A stretch of 64,000 bases of DNA, taken from positions 124,001 through 188,000 of the forward strand of contig CAWAUR010000015.1 of the NCBI GenBank assembly GCA_963785255.1, in the 5' to 3' direction. Positions 1 to 8,645 of this stretch are shown here, piece after piece. Position 1 is the stretch's first letter, and each line of letters begins with the position of its first letter. The translations under genes were made by a program, and so were the position numbers. This DNA comes from Bog-159 sp963785255 (GTDB lineage: Bacteria > Acidobacteriota > Terriglobia > Bryobacterales > Bryobacteraceae). The notes below the pieces were generated by a model. That model saw only the letters and a list, made by a program, of their open reading frames with translations. It had not been told where the DNA came from and ran no database searches.

Positions 1-1201
1 CGGAAGTAACTGCCTGCCCGCTGGGAGTAACTACTTCAAATCCTTTCTTCGCGATGTAACTGCGGTCTTTGCGGACGGCGGGCACAATCTCCGCGCGCTG
101 GATACTGGGCGGCACATTCCAATAGGGACGGAAAATAACGTAGCGCATGTCTTCCTCGAAAATCGGCGTCTTATGGTGGAACGCCTTGCCGACAATCACG
201 TTCATGGTCAGAGCGGGATTTCCGCCGCCATCGTAAGCATGCAGGCGGAATTCCGGAATGTTGACCACGATGGGAGGCTCATTGAAACGGTCGGGTAGCC
301 AGTGCCAGCGCTCCAGCGCCAAACGCAATTGGTCGACGCGGTGACTCAGCGGCGTGTTCAAAGTAGCAATCGTTTTCGCGTCCAGTCGCCCATCGGGATG
401 CAGACCGTGGCGGGTTTGAAAGCGCTTGACGGCGTCGGCCAGTGTGCTGGTGTACACCATGCCGTCCGCGGGAACGGCGGCGTTTTCCGGCAGATCGCCG
501 AGCAGCCGCAACAAGCGCGTCAAGCGTGGCGCGCCATCGTAAGGGCTGCCGGGTAATACGGCCTTCTTCACATCGGGAAGCTGCTCGCCGTCGTCCTGCC
601 GCGCCAGTTGCAGATAGTGTTGCAGCGCTTCGAGCGTCCGCTTATAACCGGCGAAGGACGGCCCGATCTGCGATAGCGCCGCCTGCATATCGCTACCATT
701 GACGAGGCGTTCGCGCAGAAAGGCAGGCAAGTCGTACTTCTTGGCTTCCACGCTAAGTCCGAAGTTGAAATGCTGGGGATTGATCTTTCCGATGCGGCAA
801 TCGGAGATGTAGCGCATCAGGCAGACGGTAAGCGCGGCATCGAATGTGGCGGTATCGGCGGGCGTGTGCGGCTTTTGCAGCGCCGCCAGGCGCGCGGCCC
901 AACGGGAGGCGTCGTAGTCCTCCGGATCGAGGCCCTGGCTGTCCGCCTGCTTCAGGATTTCCACGATGGCCAGGGCTTGCGGCGTGGGCTGATCGTCGCG
1001 AATCCAGGCGGGCGCGTAGCCGGTAGGCTGGTAGAAATTAGTGACGTGCACGCGATAGTCGGAGAAGTCCGGCCAGCGGAGCTCAGCGAGGTGACCGGAC
1101 GATGCGATGGCGCGCAACGAGTCGGACACATCGCCTGGCTGCGCGGCGGCGGCGGCCAGCAGACAAAGACAAATCGCGGCGCGATGGAACGGGCGGGACA
1201 T
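1..1201 (-). CDS. L,D-transpeptidase, YcbB/LdtD type (3' end outside window)
   Basis: The reading frame runs off the left edge, so the C-terminus is missing. The start has a short signal-like segment (MSRPFHRAAICLCLLAAAAA); an in-frame ATG 12 nt upstream (1213) is an alternative. The middle carries a peptidoglycan-binding-like helical region (near VKRFQTRHGLHPDGRLD), and the visible end enters the YkuD-type catalytic domain with MNVIVGKAFHHKTPIF and RPYWNVPPSI, typical of the YcbB family. Such enzymes make 3-3 crosslinks in peptidoglycan in the periplasm. The catalytic HxxxG/SHGC region would lie beyond the window, so activity cannot be judged. Confidence 0.85.
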   Translation of the reverse strand, partial: MSRPFHRAAICLCLLAAAAAQPGDVSDSLRAIASSGHLAELRWPDFSDYRVHVTNFYQPTGYAPAWIRDDQPTPQALAIVEILKQADSQGLDPEDYDASRWAARLAALQKPHTPADTATFDAALTVCLMRYISDCRIGKINPQHFNFGLSVEAKKYDLPAFLRERLVNGSDMQAALSQIGPSFAGYKRTLEALQHYLQLARQDDGEQLPDVKKAVLPGSPYDGAPRLTRLLRLLGDLPENAAVPADGMVYTSTLADAVKRFQTRHGLHPDGRLDAKTIATLNTPLSHRVDQLRLALERWHWLPDRFNEPPIVVNIPEFRLHAYDGGGNPALTMNVIVGKAFHHKTPIFEEDMRYVIFRPYWNVPPSIQRAEIVPAVRKDRSYIAKKGFEVVTPSGQAVTS

Positions 1202-1234
1202 TCGATGGATCATAACATGCCTCCGGCGGGGGAC

Positions 1235-1311
1235 CGCTCCCTCACGGTCGCGGCTCGGTTAAAGCCGTGTCGATTTCCCGCGATTTACAGAGCCGCGACC
1301 GTCAGGGAGCG
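1235..1311. repeat. Palindromic intergenic repeat, family A (copy 1)
   Basis: Left arm CCGCTCCCTCACGGTCGCGG and right arm CCGCGACCGTCAGGGAGCG flank a loop of about 35 bp containing a GCCGTGTCGATTTC-like segment. Related copies occur near 2658, 5274, 13407, 19322, 29407, 32771 and 57663. This copy overlaps the 3' end of the neighbouring glycosyltransferase gene and supplies its last residues and stop codon. Confidence 0.9.
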
Positions 1312-2112
1312 CACCAGTTTCTCCACTTGTTCCACGCTGATTCGGTCCAGTGCGGACGCGGCGGCGATGGTTACGAATTTTCCGCGCGGGGCCCAAACTG
1401 CGGGATCGGATGGCCCGAACAGCGCCACCACGGGTGTACCGACGGCGGCGGCCAGATGCGAAGGACCGGAATCGTTACCGATGTAGATGCGTGCGGAAGC
1501 CAGCCAGCAGGCCAGATCGTAGAGATCGCTGAAGCGGCGCGCGCCGGGCAACTCCTCTTCGGGACCGGCGCACCATTCCACAGGCATGCGGGATTCGATG
1601 CGCCGAGCCAGTTCCGCAAAGCGCTCCATGGGCCAGCGCTTCCGCGGACTTCCGGCGAATGGATGAATGGCGGCGAATCCGCCATGCACCACGCGGCACC
1701 GGATGCGGGGAATGCCATCGCATGAACATGGCATGATGCTGCGTGCCTGCTCCAGATAGAAATCCACCGCGTGCGCGCCGCAGCCTTCAGGCGGCAGGGC
1801 GGGGAAGAAATCGAACGGCAGGTTGTGCGCGGCCACCGCTTCGCGGAACTCCGGGCGATTGGCGCCATACCAGGAAATTATGGAATCGAACGAGTGCAGG
1901 GTTTCGAGCAGGCCGGCGCTTGGCAAGCCCAGTTCAAGCAGATCGAGTCCGGTGGAGGAGATGGAGCGCGCGTGTGGCGCCGTGCGGGCCGCCAGCGGCA
2001 CATTCGGCGCCGCCGTCCAGATTTCCCAGTCATCGGTGCGCAGACACTCGATGGCCGGGAGGGAAACAATGAAATCGCCGAGCGCGCCAGGACGGATGAT
2101 CAGCCGCTTCAA
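1285..2112 (-). CDS. Glycosyltransferase family 9 (heptosyltransferase-like)
   Basis: A 275-aa protein beginning MKRLIIRPGALGDFIVSLPA, the typical N-terminal nucleotide-sugar Rossmann start of ADP-heptose:LPS heptosyltransferases. The C-terminal half has the family donor-site motif YIGNDSGPSHLAAAVGTPVVALFG (split here as IGNDSGPSHLAAA then GTPVVALFGPSDP). It is shorter than WaaF/WaaC (about 330-350 aa). It overlaps the upstream gene by 4 bp (ATGA), so the two are probably co-translated. The final residues RSLTVAAL and the stop are encoded by a palindromic repeat, suggesting the original C-terminus was replaced. The acceptor is unknown. Confidence 0.8.
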   Translation of the reverse strand: MKRLIIRPGALGDFIVSLPAIECLRTDDWEIWTAAPNVPLAARTAPHARSISSTGLDLLELGLPSAGLLETLHSFDSIISWYGANRPEFREAVAAHNLPFDFFPALPPEGCGAHAVDFYLEQARSIMPCSCDGIPRIRCRVVHGGFAAIHPFAGSPRKRWPMERFAELARRIESRMPVEWCAGPEEELPGARRFSDLYDLACWLASARIYIGNDSGPSHLAAAVGTPVVALFGPSDPAVWAPRGKFVTIAAASALDRISVEQVEKLVRSLTVAAL

Positions 2113-2537
2113 GAACTCAGGATAGCTTCCATCGTGAGGCCCGGGGCCGCGTATGCCGCGCCGATATTTTCCTCCAATGTGACGCAGTGCTCCACCCAGT
2201 TGGAGAGCGGCAGGTTGCGGAACAGGATGCGCTCGCGCACCACCAGCGTCTGCCGGTTCATGAAGAACAGCCTGCTCTTGCGCACATATTGGCGCCGTTC
2301 CACGCGGAAGTCATCCAGGAATTCGTCGAACGCCGCGCGCTTGGCTTCGGCTTTGGCGTCGCTGATGGCATTCTCGAGAGTTTCCCGCTGCACCACCAGC
2401 GCGCTTTGCAACTCCGCAAGCGCCCCCCGTTCACGCGCGATGGCCTCATCCATGCGGCAACGCATCATGAAGCAGATCAGCAGCGCCGCGCCGGCGGCGG
2501 TGAAACCCGGCACGAAGATCCAAAGCAGAATTGGCAT
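2109..2537 (-). CDS. Membrane-anchored coiled-coil protein, unknown function
   Basis: A 142-aa protein with one N-terminal membrane segment (about residues 3-25, PILLWIFVPGFTAAGAALLI) followed by a charged helical stretch rich in Glu/Arg/Ala (about 28-85) that looks coiled coil. The rest is soluble. I recognise no family. Its stop overlaps the start of the GT9 gene by 4 bp, so a role beside that glycosyltransferase at the inner membrane is a fair inference from context only. Confidence 0.65.
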   Translation of the reverse strand: MPILLWIFVPGFTAAGAALLICFMMRCRMDEAIARERGALAELQSALVVQRETLENAISDAKAEAKRAAFDEFLDDFRVERRQYVRKSRLFFMNRQTLVVRERILFRNLPLSNWVEHCVTLEENIGAAYAAPGLTMEAILSS

Positions 2538-2657
2538 ATTGTTCGGGCTCTATCTGGACCGATTCTAGTTGCCATTCGACCGACACGCAATGCTGTCCAT
2601 CGTACCTTAACCTGTGGTGAATTACCTGGTTAACTCACTGTGCGTTGCGGGGCCGGT

Positions 2658-2758
2658 CCGCTTCCTTACGGTCGCGGCTCGGAAACAGCAGGTCGCCAGC
2701 TTTGCACACAGCGCGAAACCGACGCGACGGTTACCGACCCGCGACCGTCAGGGAGCGC
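2658..2758. repeat. Palindromic intergenic repeat, family A (copy 2)
   Basis: Arms CCGCTTCCTTACGGTCGCGGCTC and CCCGCGACCGTCAGGGAGCG with a longer loop (about 60 bp). The segment just after the right arm, GCCCCATGGCCCTGCGGGCC, recurs after the copy at 57663, so the mobile or conserved unit is larger than the palindrome itself. Confidence 0.85.
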
Positions 2759-2832
2759 CCCATGGCCCTGCGGGCCGCCGAAAGCGACGAAGACCAGCCT
2801 GCGTTTTCAACGGCGCGGTATACTTTGATGCG

Positions 2833-3501
2833 ATGCGTTCGCGGCTCTTGCTATCGATCTCGGCGTCGGCCAGCGTCGTGTATCTGGCTACGGTAAGGTG
2901 GCAGCCGTATCCCGGCAGCGTGTTGGTGAAGGGTTGCGCGGTGGGCGCATTGGCGGTGCTGGCATGGCTTTCGCGCGGGGAGCGGCACGATGCCAGACTG
3001 TTGGCGGCGGCGTTAGCGCTTTGCACGGCGGGCGATGTCCTGCTGGATCTCGATCCACGGCTCTTTGCCTTCGGATTGGCGGCATTCCTGATTGCCCACA
3101 TCGTATACGTCTGCCTGTTCGTGCGAACCCGAACAGCCGGCTTGAAGCCCGATGGGAGGAGCCTCGCGGCAGTTCTCGTTATTGTCTTTTACAGCGCCGC
3201 GCTATCGGTATGGATCGTTCCGTCGACCGGCGCTCTGGCCGCGCCAGTGGTGCTGTATATTTGCGCTTTGACCGCGATGGTTTCGACGGCGTTTCTGGCG
3301 CGCTTCCGCGAACGATGGGTAGCGGTAGGAGCGGTTCTATTCTTGATCTCGGATTCGCTGCTCGCGATTCATAAGTTCAAAGAGCCCGTGCCGCTGCGGG
3401 ATTATCTGGTGTGGACTACTTACTATCTCGGCCAGTGCGGCATCGCGCTCGGGTATCTGGCAAGCTCCGCAAGGGGCGTCGGCGCCGGCCTAGGCAAGTG
3501 A
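2833..3501 (+). CDS. YhhN family membrane protein (lysoplasmalogenase-like)
   Basis: A 222-aa protein almost wholly made of membrane segments (about eight). Motifs such as CTAGDVLLDLDP, FLIAHIVYVCLF and LFLISDSLLAIHKF match the YhhN/TMEM86 family, whose characterised members cleave the vinyl-ether bond of lysoplasmalogens. The start at 2833 (MRSRLLLSI) is chosen because upstream codons in this frame translate a palindromic repeat. Substrate in this organism is not known. Confidence 0.8.
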   Translation: MRSRLLLSISASASVVYLATVRWQPYPGSVLVKGCAVGALAVLAWLSRGERHDARLLAAALALCTAGDVLLDLDPRLFAFGLAAFLIAHIVYVCLFVRTRTAGLKPDGRSLAAVLVIVFYSAALSVWIVPSTGALAAPVVLYICALTAMVSTAFLARFRERWVAVGAVLFLISDSLLAIHKFKEPVPLRDYLVWTTYYLGQCGIALGYLASSARGVGAGLGK

Positions 3502-3503
3502 AT

Positions 3504-3743
3504 TCACGCCGTCAGATGCAGCGTGCGCACGACCGGGCCCGGCTCATCGTGGAATATCGGCACGGTCGCCTCCGCGGGCCGTTTGCGGTGGGTGGCCATT
3601 GCCCACAGCATGCCGCCCAGCAAGGCGATGCAGATTACGGAGCCCACCCGGCTGCGTGAGAAGTAAGTCTCGATCCACGTCATGAAATCCGTGTCAGCCA
3701 CGAATGTGAGCGAGTAACCGCATAGAAGCGCGACCACAGGCAT
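3504..3743 (-). CDS. Small membrane protein, unknown
   Basis: About 79 aa from an ATG at 3743, with a possible membrane segment at the start (PVVALLCGYSLTF) and a clearer one in the middle (GSVICIALLGGMLWAMA), then a short soluble tail. The same frame is open further upstream but there it runs through a GGACAGGCC palindrome, so the start is uncertain and this could be the C-terminal remnant of a longer gene. It lies downstream of ridA on the same strand. No family recognised. Confidence 0.45.
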   Translation of the reverse strand: MPVVALLCGYSLTFVADTDFMTWIETYFSRSRVGSVICIALLGGMLWAMATHRKRPAEATVPIFHDEPGPVVRTLHLTA

Positions 3744-3862
3744 TTTGCCGGGCGCGAGGCGGAGGGCAGACAACGAAGCTCGCCCACCAGCCGCAAATAC
3801 TCCCAGCCGGTCAGACTGGGGTGATCTCCTGGGCCGTTCTCGCGGGACTGCGGGAAAGCCGG

Positions 3863-3884
3863 GGACAGGCCAGGAGGCCTGTCC
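3863..3884. repeat. GGACAGGCC/GGCCTGTCC hairpin, family B
   Basis: A perfect 9-bp inverted repeat with a 4-nt loop at the 3' end of the ridA gene. The same module recurs near 41717, 44241, 50247 and 63730. It could act as a transcription terminator, but it has no U-tract on either strand. Confidence 0.8.
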
Positions 3885-4270
3885 TACTCGAGCGGCCGGT
3901 AGGCGATGCAATCGATCTCCACCTTCAGCCCCGGCATGGCAAACTGGCATGCTACGGTCGTGCGGGCCGGCTTGGCCTCGCCGAAAAACTCAGCATATAC
4001 TTCGTTCATGGCGGCGAAATCCTTGCCGTCGGCCAGGAAAACCGAGCACTTCACCACATCGGACATGGACGCACCGCAACCTTCCAAAATGCGACTGATA
4101 TTCGTCAGCACCAGGCGGGTCTCGTCGCGTATATCGCCCAGCCGGACCTGATTGGTGGCCGGGTCCACCGGCACCTGCCCCGAAACAAAAATGAAATCGC
4201 CCGCACGCACGGCCGGCGAATAGGGTCCGCGGGGCGCCGGCACGCCCGGCGGACTTAGCCGTTCGATCAT
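3884..4270 (-). CDS. RidA family reactive intermediate deaminase
   Basis: A 128-aa protein of the RidA/YjgF/UK114 family, which hydrolyses enamine/imine intermediates from pyridoxal enzymes. Family features visible: GPYSPAVRAGDFIFVSGQVPVDP near the N-terminus, the LTNISRILEGCG helix, RTTVACQFAMPGLKVEIDCIAY (split) at the end, including the Arg that binds substrate carboxylate and the final Glu. Its ATG overlaps the trxB stop (TGATG), so it is translated with trxB. The start MIERL fits family length. Confidence 0.9.
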   Translation of the reverse strand: MIERLSPPGVPAPRGPYSPAVRAGDFIFVSGQVPVDPATNQVRLGDIRDETRLVLTNISRILEGCGASMSDVVKCSVFLADGKDFAAMNEVYAEFFGEAKPARTTVACQFAMPGLKVEIDCIAYRPLE

Positions 4271-5193
4271 CAGTGTCCCTCCGCTTCCAGATACCGCTCC
4301 ACTTCCATGGCGGCCATGCAACCCGCGCCTGACGCCGTGATGGCCTGCCGATACACGCGATCCTGCACGTCGCCCGCGTGAAACACGCCTGGAATATTGG
4401 TCTTCGCGCCGCCTTTTGAAATAATATAGCCGTCGCTATCGGTGTCGATCTGCCCCTTGAACACCGCCGTGTTGGGGATGTGCCCGATAGCCACGAAGAA
4501 TCCATCCACATCCTGCTCCCACACGGCGCCGGTGGCCAGGTTCTTCAATCGCACGCCGGTCACCACCTGCTTCCCGACGTCCAAAACATCTTCCACCACG
4601 GTGCTGGTGAGCATCTTGATCTTCGGATTATGCTGCACGCGATCCAGCATAATTTTGGACGCCCGGAACTGATCGCGCCGGTGCACCAGAGCGACCTCTG
4701 AGCCGAAACGCGTGAGGAAGTTGGCTTCCTCCATGGCCGAATCGCCGCCGCCCACCACCATGATCTTCTTGCCGCGATAGAAAAACCCGTCGCAGGTAGC
4801 GCACGAACTGACTCCGCGGCCAATCAGCTTCTGTTCGGAATCCAGGCCCAGCCAGCGCGCGGACGCGCCCGAGGCGATGATCACCGTGCGGGCTTCCATC
4901 CACTTACCCTCCACGTTGATGCGGAACGGCCGCACGCTAAAGTCCGTGTCGAGCACGTCGCCATGCATATATTCCGCGCCGAAATTCTCGGCCTGTTTCT
5001 TAATGTTTTCGACCAGGTCGGGGCCGTTGATGCCTTCCGGAAATCCGGGGAAGTTTTCGACCAGAGTAGTTAGTGACAACTGTCCGCCGGCATGCATTCC
5101 CGACACCACCAGCGGCTTCAGGTTAGCCCGCGCCGTGTAGACCGCCGCGGTATTTCCGGCGCAGCCGGACCCTATGATCAATACGTTTTGCAT
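4270..5193 (-). CDS. trxB: Thioredoxin reductase
   Basis: A 307-aa two-domain flavoprotein that passes electrons from NADPH through FAD to thioredoxin in the cytoplasm. The FAD motif is GSGCAGNTAA (residues 8-17; the usual Pro of GSGPAG is Cys here), the redox-active CATC motif is at 131-134 followed by DG, and the NADPH motif is VVGGGDSAMEEA. The C-terminal FAD motif HAGDVQDRVYRQAITASGAG is intact. It is followed directly by ridA. A family A palindrome lies upstream, so its promoter must be within or near that repeat. Confidence 0.95.
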   Translation of the reverse strand: MQNVLIIGSGCAGNTAAVYTARANLKPLVVSGMHAGGQLSLTTLVENFPGFPEGINGPDLVENIKKQAENFGAEYMHGDVLDTDFSVRPFRINVEGKWMEARTVIIASGASARWLGLDSEQKLIGRGVSSCATCDGFFYRGKKIMVVGGGDSAMEEANFLTRFGSEVALVHRRDQFRASKIMLDRVQHNPKIKMLTSTVVEDVLDVGKQVVTGVRLKNLATGAVWEQDVDGFFVAIGHIPNTAVFKGQIDTDSDGYIISKGGAKTNIPGVFHAGDVQDRVYRQAITASGAGCMAAMEVERYLEAEGH

Positions 5194-5273
5194 CTGGAAA
5201 TTAGACTCTACAATGTAGCATGGCGATGCAAGGGCGCTTGCGGCCGCGTGGGGCGAGCAAGCTTTCTGGGGGA

Positions 5274-5389
5274 CCGCTCCCTTACGGTCGCGGCTCGGTA
5301 ACGGACATAATGGTTTCGCGGGATTTACTGAGCCGCGACCGTGAGGGAGCGGTTTCTTCAGTCGAAATCCCCAAAACGGTTAAGCACCC
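5274..5389. repeat. Palindromic intergenic repeat, family A (copy 3) with AACGGTTAAGCACCC tail
   Basis: Arms CCGCTCCCTTACGGTCGCGG and CCGCGACCGTGAGGGAGCGG around a 38-bp loop (5274-5352), followed by a tail ending CCCCAAAACGGTTAAGCACC. The same tail follows the copy at 13407, and an inverted degenerate version is at 19322, so the full unit is about 115 bp. Confidence 0.85.
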
Positions 5390-5394
5390 GGCCG

Positions 5395-7446
5395 CTATTT
5401 CAGAATACGGAACAGATTGCTGTAGTCGTCGGTCCACATGCGAATCTGGCGCGATGCCGGCGCCGCCACCGCCGTCCGCAGCAAGGGCTTCTCGAAGATG
5501 CTTTTGCAGGAGGCGACCAATACCCAGGTCGAGCCGAATACATCGTTGTCTTCGTCTCCGGTATCCACCACGCGCGCGGTTTTGCCTAGCGCTGCAGCCG
5601 CCAAAGCCACCACCGGCCGCAGATCCAGGTGAGAATTCGAGACGTGCACGGCCAGCACGCCATCCGCACGCAGATGGCGGAAGTAGAGCAGAAAGGCTTC
5701 GCGCGTGAGTAGATGCACGGGAATGGCGTCGCTTGAAAACGCGTCGACCGCCAGCACGTCGAAGTCTTGCGGGGCTTCGCGTTCGAGAGACAGCCGTGCG
5801 TCACCCATGGTTACGTTGAGCCGGGCTTTGCAGATGGATAGATAGGTGAATTCGGAATGGGCCAGCCGCAGCACCAGCGGATTGATCTCATAAAACCGGA
5901 AGTAATCGCCCGCGCGGCCATAGGCGGCGAGAGTGCCCGCGCCTAATCCGATGACGCCCACCCGCACGGGACCGCCTTCCTGAAACTGCCGGATGGCGCG
6001 TCCCACGCCGGAGTTCCGGCCATAGTAAGTGGTGGGCAGCGACTGGAGCCTCGGATTCAAAAACTGTTCGCCATGCGTGATGGTGCCGTGCAGCAGGCGG
6101 CGGACCGGTTCTTCGCTATGTTCCGCTTCCTGGTCCACGATTCTCAGGCCGCCGTAGAAGTTTCGCACCATCAGCCGGGATTCGCTGGTGTTCAGGTGAA
6201 TCACGAACCCGACGTAGGCAGCCACGGCCAGGATCATCAGCGCGGCCGCCAGAGGGGCGGGCTGCAGCCAGGAGCCCGCCAGTCCGCTTTCAGGATCGGC
6301 GCGCCAGACTGCCACGACTACCACCGCGCACGCCACCAAGCCGATCGGCAACTCGAAGACGCCCGGAAAGACGCGCGGCGCAATCAACGCTACGAACACG
6401 CCGCCCAGCGCGCCGCCCAATGCCACCATCGCGTAAAAGTAAGTCAGGCGGCTGGGATGCGGTTTCAAGCGCGCCAATTCGCCGTGGCAGACCATGCAGC
6501 AAATAAACAGGCCCACGGCGAAGAACGGAATCATGATCTTGATGGCGTTGTTTTGAAATTCCGGCGAGAGCGCGTAAGTCATGCCGCCCACGGCCACCGC
6601 GAATAAGCCGCGAAAGGCCCTGCGGCGGTACCATCCTTCGCTTTCAAAACAGAGAATAAAGCTGAGTAAGTACAGACTTAGCGGCAGTATCCAGAGAAAG
6701 GGAATGGCGGCGACATTTTGGGTCAGATGATTGGTGATGGCGAGTAACAAGGTGGAGGCGCAGGCGGGCAGCGCGATCCAGAAGAAGATTTTGCGCGGCG
6801 CATCGGGAGTGTCTGGCGGCGGCTCGGTCAGCGGCGCGACGGCGTATTTCTGGCCCAGCCACGCCGTGGCGGCGCAAAGCAGGATGAAGCCGCCATACGC
6901 GATGGACCAGGTGAGGGCCTGAAGGTGCGTGCCCAGCCACGGCTCGAACAGCACCGGATAACTGATGAGGGCGAACATGGAGCCCGCGTTCGACAGCGCG
7001 TACAGCCGGTACGGCATGCCGTCGCGATAACGGTCCGCATACCAGGCCTGCAAGAGCGGGCCGGTGGTGGAAAGCAGGAAATACGGCAGCCCGACGGTGA
7101 TGGTCAATAGTCCGAGGATGCGCCAAGTGGGATCGTCGCCGCCGGTGGGCTTCCAGGATGCGGCAGGCCAGATCGGCAATATGGCCAGGCTGGCCGCCAA
7201 CAACACTATGTGGGTGAACATTTGCGCGCGCGGCCGGAGCTTGCGATGCAGCCAATGCGCATACAGATATCCCAGCAGCAGCACGGATTGAAAGAAGAGC
7301 AGGCAGGTGGTCCAAACGGCCGCCGATCCGCCAAACCAAGGTAGAATGATGCGGGCGATGACAGGTTGCACCTGGAAGAGGAGGAAGGCGCTCACCAGGA
7401 TAGTCAGGGCGTAGAGAAGCATTAGCAGGTCGCGAGAATCTCTCAA
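5395..7446 (-). CDS. Membrane-bound spermidine synthase-like protein
   Basis: A 683-aa fusion. The first part (about 1-430) has about ten or more membrane helices, beginning MLLYALTILVSAFLLFQVQPVIARIILPWFGG in pieces, a signature of fused MFS/spermidine synthases in Acidobacteria and Proteobacteria. The last 230 residues are a SAM-binding Rossmann domain (VGVIGLGAGTLAAYG; later MGDARLSLE and DVLAVDAFSSDAIPVHLL) of the polyamine synthase fold. The DAFSSD segment is where spermidine synthases keep their catalytic Asp. The actual aminopropyl acceptor is unknown. No co-transcribed neighbour is evident. Confidence 0.8.
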   Translation of the reverse strand: MRDSRDLLMLLYALTILVSAFLLFQVQPVIARIILPWFGGSAAVWTTCLLFFQSVLLLGYLYAHWLHRKLRPRAQMFTHIVLLAASLAILPIWPAASWKPTGGDDPTWRILGLLTITVGLPYFLLSTTGPLLQAWYADRYRDGMPYRLYALSNAGSMFALISYPVLFEPWLGTHLQALTWSIAYGGFILLCAATAWLGQKYAVAPLTEPPPDTPDAPRKIFFWIALPACASTLLLAITNHLTQNVAAIPFLWILPLSLYLLSFILCFESEGWYRRRAFRGLFAVAVGGMTYALSPEFQNNAIKIMIPFFAVGLFICCMVCHGELARLKPHPSRLTYFYAMVALGGALGGVFVALIAPRVFPGVFELPIGLVACAVVVVAVWRADPESGLAGSWLQPAPLAAALMILAVAAYVGFVIHLNTSESRLMVRNFYGGLRIVDQEAEHSEEPVRRLLHGTITHGEQFLNPRLQSLPTTYYGRNSGVGRAIRQFQEGGPVRVGVIGLGAGTLAAYGRAGDYFRFYEINPLVLRLAHSEFTYLSICKARLNVTMGDARLSLEREAPQDFDVLAVDAFSSDAIPVHLLTREAFLLYFRHLRADGVLAVHVSNSHLDLRPVVALAAAALGKTARVVDTGDEDNDVFGSTWVLVASCKSIFEKPLLRTAVAAPASRQIRMWTDDYSNLFRILK

Positions 7447-7484
7447 TATAATCGGATTTGGTTTGATTTGTGGGGTGGTCCTGA

Positions 7485-7752
7485 CTGGTCAAACTTACGC
7501 CCGACCAGTGCGGACGACGTGCCGGCGAGAGTGGGCGGTTGCACGGTGAGGAAGACGCGGTGCGAGAGACGCTTCGATTGTGGGAGGAACGGGAGCGGCA
7601 TCGGATCGCATTTCTCGCTACGTTGGACGATTCGCGCGCGGCTCTGGCACGTGGGGAGGGCCGCGGTGATTACGACCGAATCCATGCGGCAATTGGCCGC
7701 CGAGGTGCGAGAACGCGGGCGCGCCCGCCTGTTCGCCGAGTTGGCCGAATAA
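7485..7752 (+). pseudogene. ParD-like antitoxin remnant, frameshifted
   Basis: In one frame the sequence reads VKLTPDQ, then ESGRLHGEEDAVRETLRLWE and ERERHRIAFLATLDDSRAAL, closely resembling the ribbon-helix-helix and helix of ParD antitoxins (compare SGRYxSxSEVVREALRLLEE). After about 7660 the coding continues in another frame (VITTESMRQLAAEVRERGRA) to a stop at 7752. No ATG precedes the first block and the segment between LTPDQ and ESGR is shorter than usual. No ParE toxin follows. It is probably a decayed antitoxin; a sequence error could explain the frameshift but not the missing start. Confidence 0.55.
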
Positions 7753-7797
7753 ATGGCAACAACATGTGGCTTTTGACCTGCCAAGGCAAGCGCCGGC

Positions 7798-8072
7798 ATG
7801 TTCGAGCTTGCTAGGATTGGTGCAGTGCCGACGGTTTTCGGGTTTGATGGACTGCGGGTTATGGTTTATCCAAACGATCATCGACCGGCCCACGTTCATG
7901 TTATGGGCAGAGGCTGCGAAGCGGTATTCAATCTGAACTGTCCGGCGGGACCGTAAAAATTCGGGAGAACTACAGATTTTCCGGGCGGGAAGCCTGGCAC
8001 ATGGAAGCCGCGCTGATGGACCGCATTCGAGAGTTGTGCCAGGCTTGGGAGCAAATTCATGGCATCGCGTGA
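7798..8072 (+). pseudogene. DUF4160 gene with single frameshift
   Basis: The first frame gives a DUF4160-like start (PTVFGFDGLRVMVYPNDHRP, then AHVHVMGRGCEAVFNLNCPAGP) and hits TAA at 7954. One base out, the frame continues KIRENYRFSGREAWHMEAAL and CQAWEQIHGIA to TGA at 8070, which is the expected family C-terminus. The shift is at the GTAAAAATT run (about 7953-7960). It overlaps the next gene (DUF2442) by 14 bp. DUF4160 and DUF2442 genes are commonly paired and have been suggested to be toxin-antitoxin-like. If the shift is real, the pair is half dead. Confidence 0.7.
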
Positions 8073-8460
8073 CAATTTTGAATTGGCAAACGAGCGCGCC
8101 AACGAAATGGAAAGACGTATCCCACGAGCAATTGCCGCGCATTATGACCGCAGGGCGGGACGGATCGTAATTGAACTCAGTTCGAGGGTGTTTGTGAGCT
8201 TCTCACCCGGGGACGCCGAGGGTCTGGAGGAGGCCACGCCCTCGCAGCTTGACACAATAGAAATTAGCCCCTCCGGCTTCGGCCTCCACTTTCCGGCCGT
8301 GGATGCAGACCTCTACGTACCGGGGATCTTAGAAGGCTCGCTCGGCTCAAGGAAGTGGATGGCGTCCAGGCTGGGCCAACCCAGGAGCCGGGCTAAAAAG
8401 GCGGCCTCTCGGCCAAATGGAAGGCTGGGGGGAAGGCCGCGAAAGGTATTGGGACGTTAG
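8059..8460 (+). CDS. DUF2442 domain protein
   Basis: A 133-aa protein. The core (about residues 25-100) has the DUF2442 pattern: RRAGRIVIELSSRVFVSFSP in pieces, then IEISPSGFGLHFPAVDADLYVPGILEG. The last 35 residues are basic and low complexity (RSRAKKAASRPNGRLGGRPR), suggesting nucleic-acid contact. It overlaps the broken DUF4160 gene by 14 bp and is probably its partner. The function of the family is not established; a role as the antitoxin-like partner is inference. Confidence 0.75.
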   Translation: MASRDNFELANERANEMERRIPRAIAAHYDRRAGRIVIELSSRVFVSFSPGDAEGLEEATPSQLDTIEISPSGFGLHFPAVDADLYVPGILEGSLGSRKWMASRLGQPRSRAKKAASRPNGRLGGRPRKVLGR

Positions 8461-8645
8461 GTTCGGCAAGGCCAGGTTCGCGTGGCGAAGGGACCCCGCC
8501 TCCCGGCGTGCTCCACTCCAAACTGCGCTTTGCGACAATGGTCATCGGACTTAACCTGGGGGAAAAATGCTCGAAAATCGGGCCACAAAGGTGCCAATGG
8601 ACGAGGGCGATGTTATCGCGATTCGACCGTTTAACACTTACCGTC

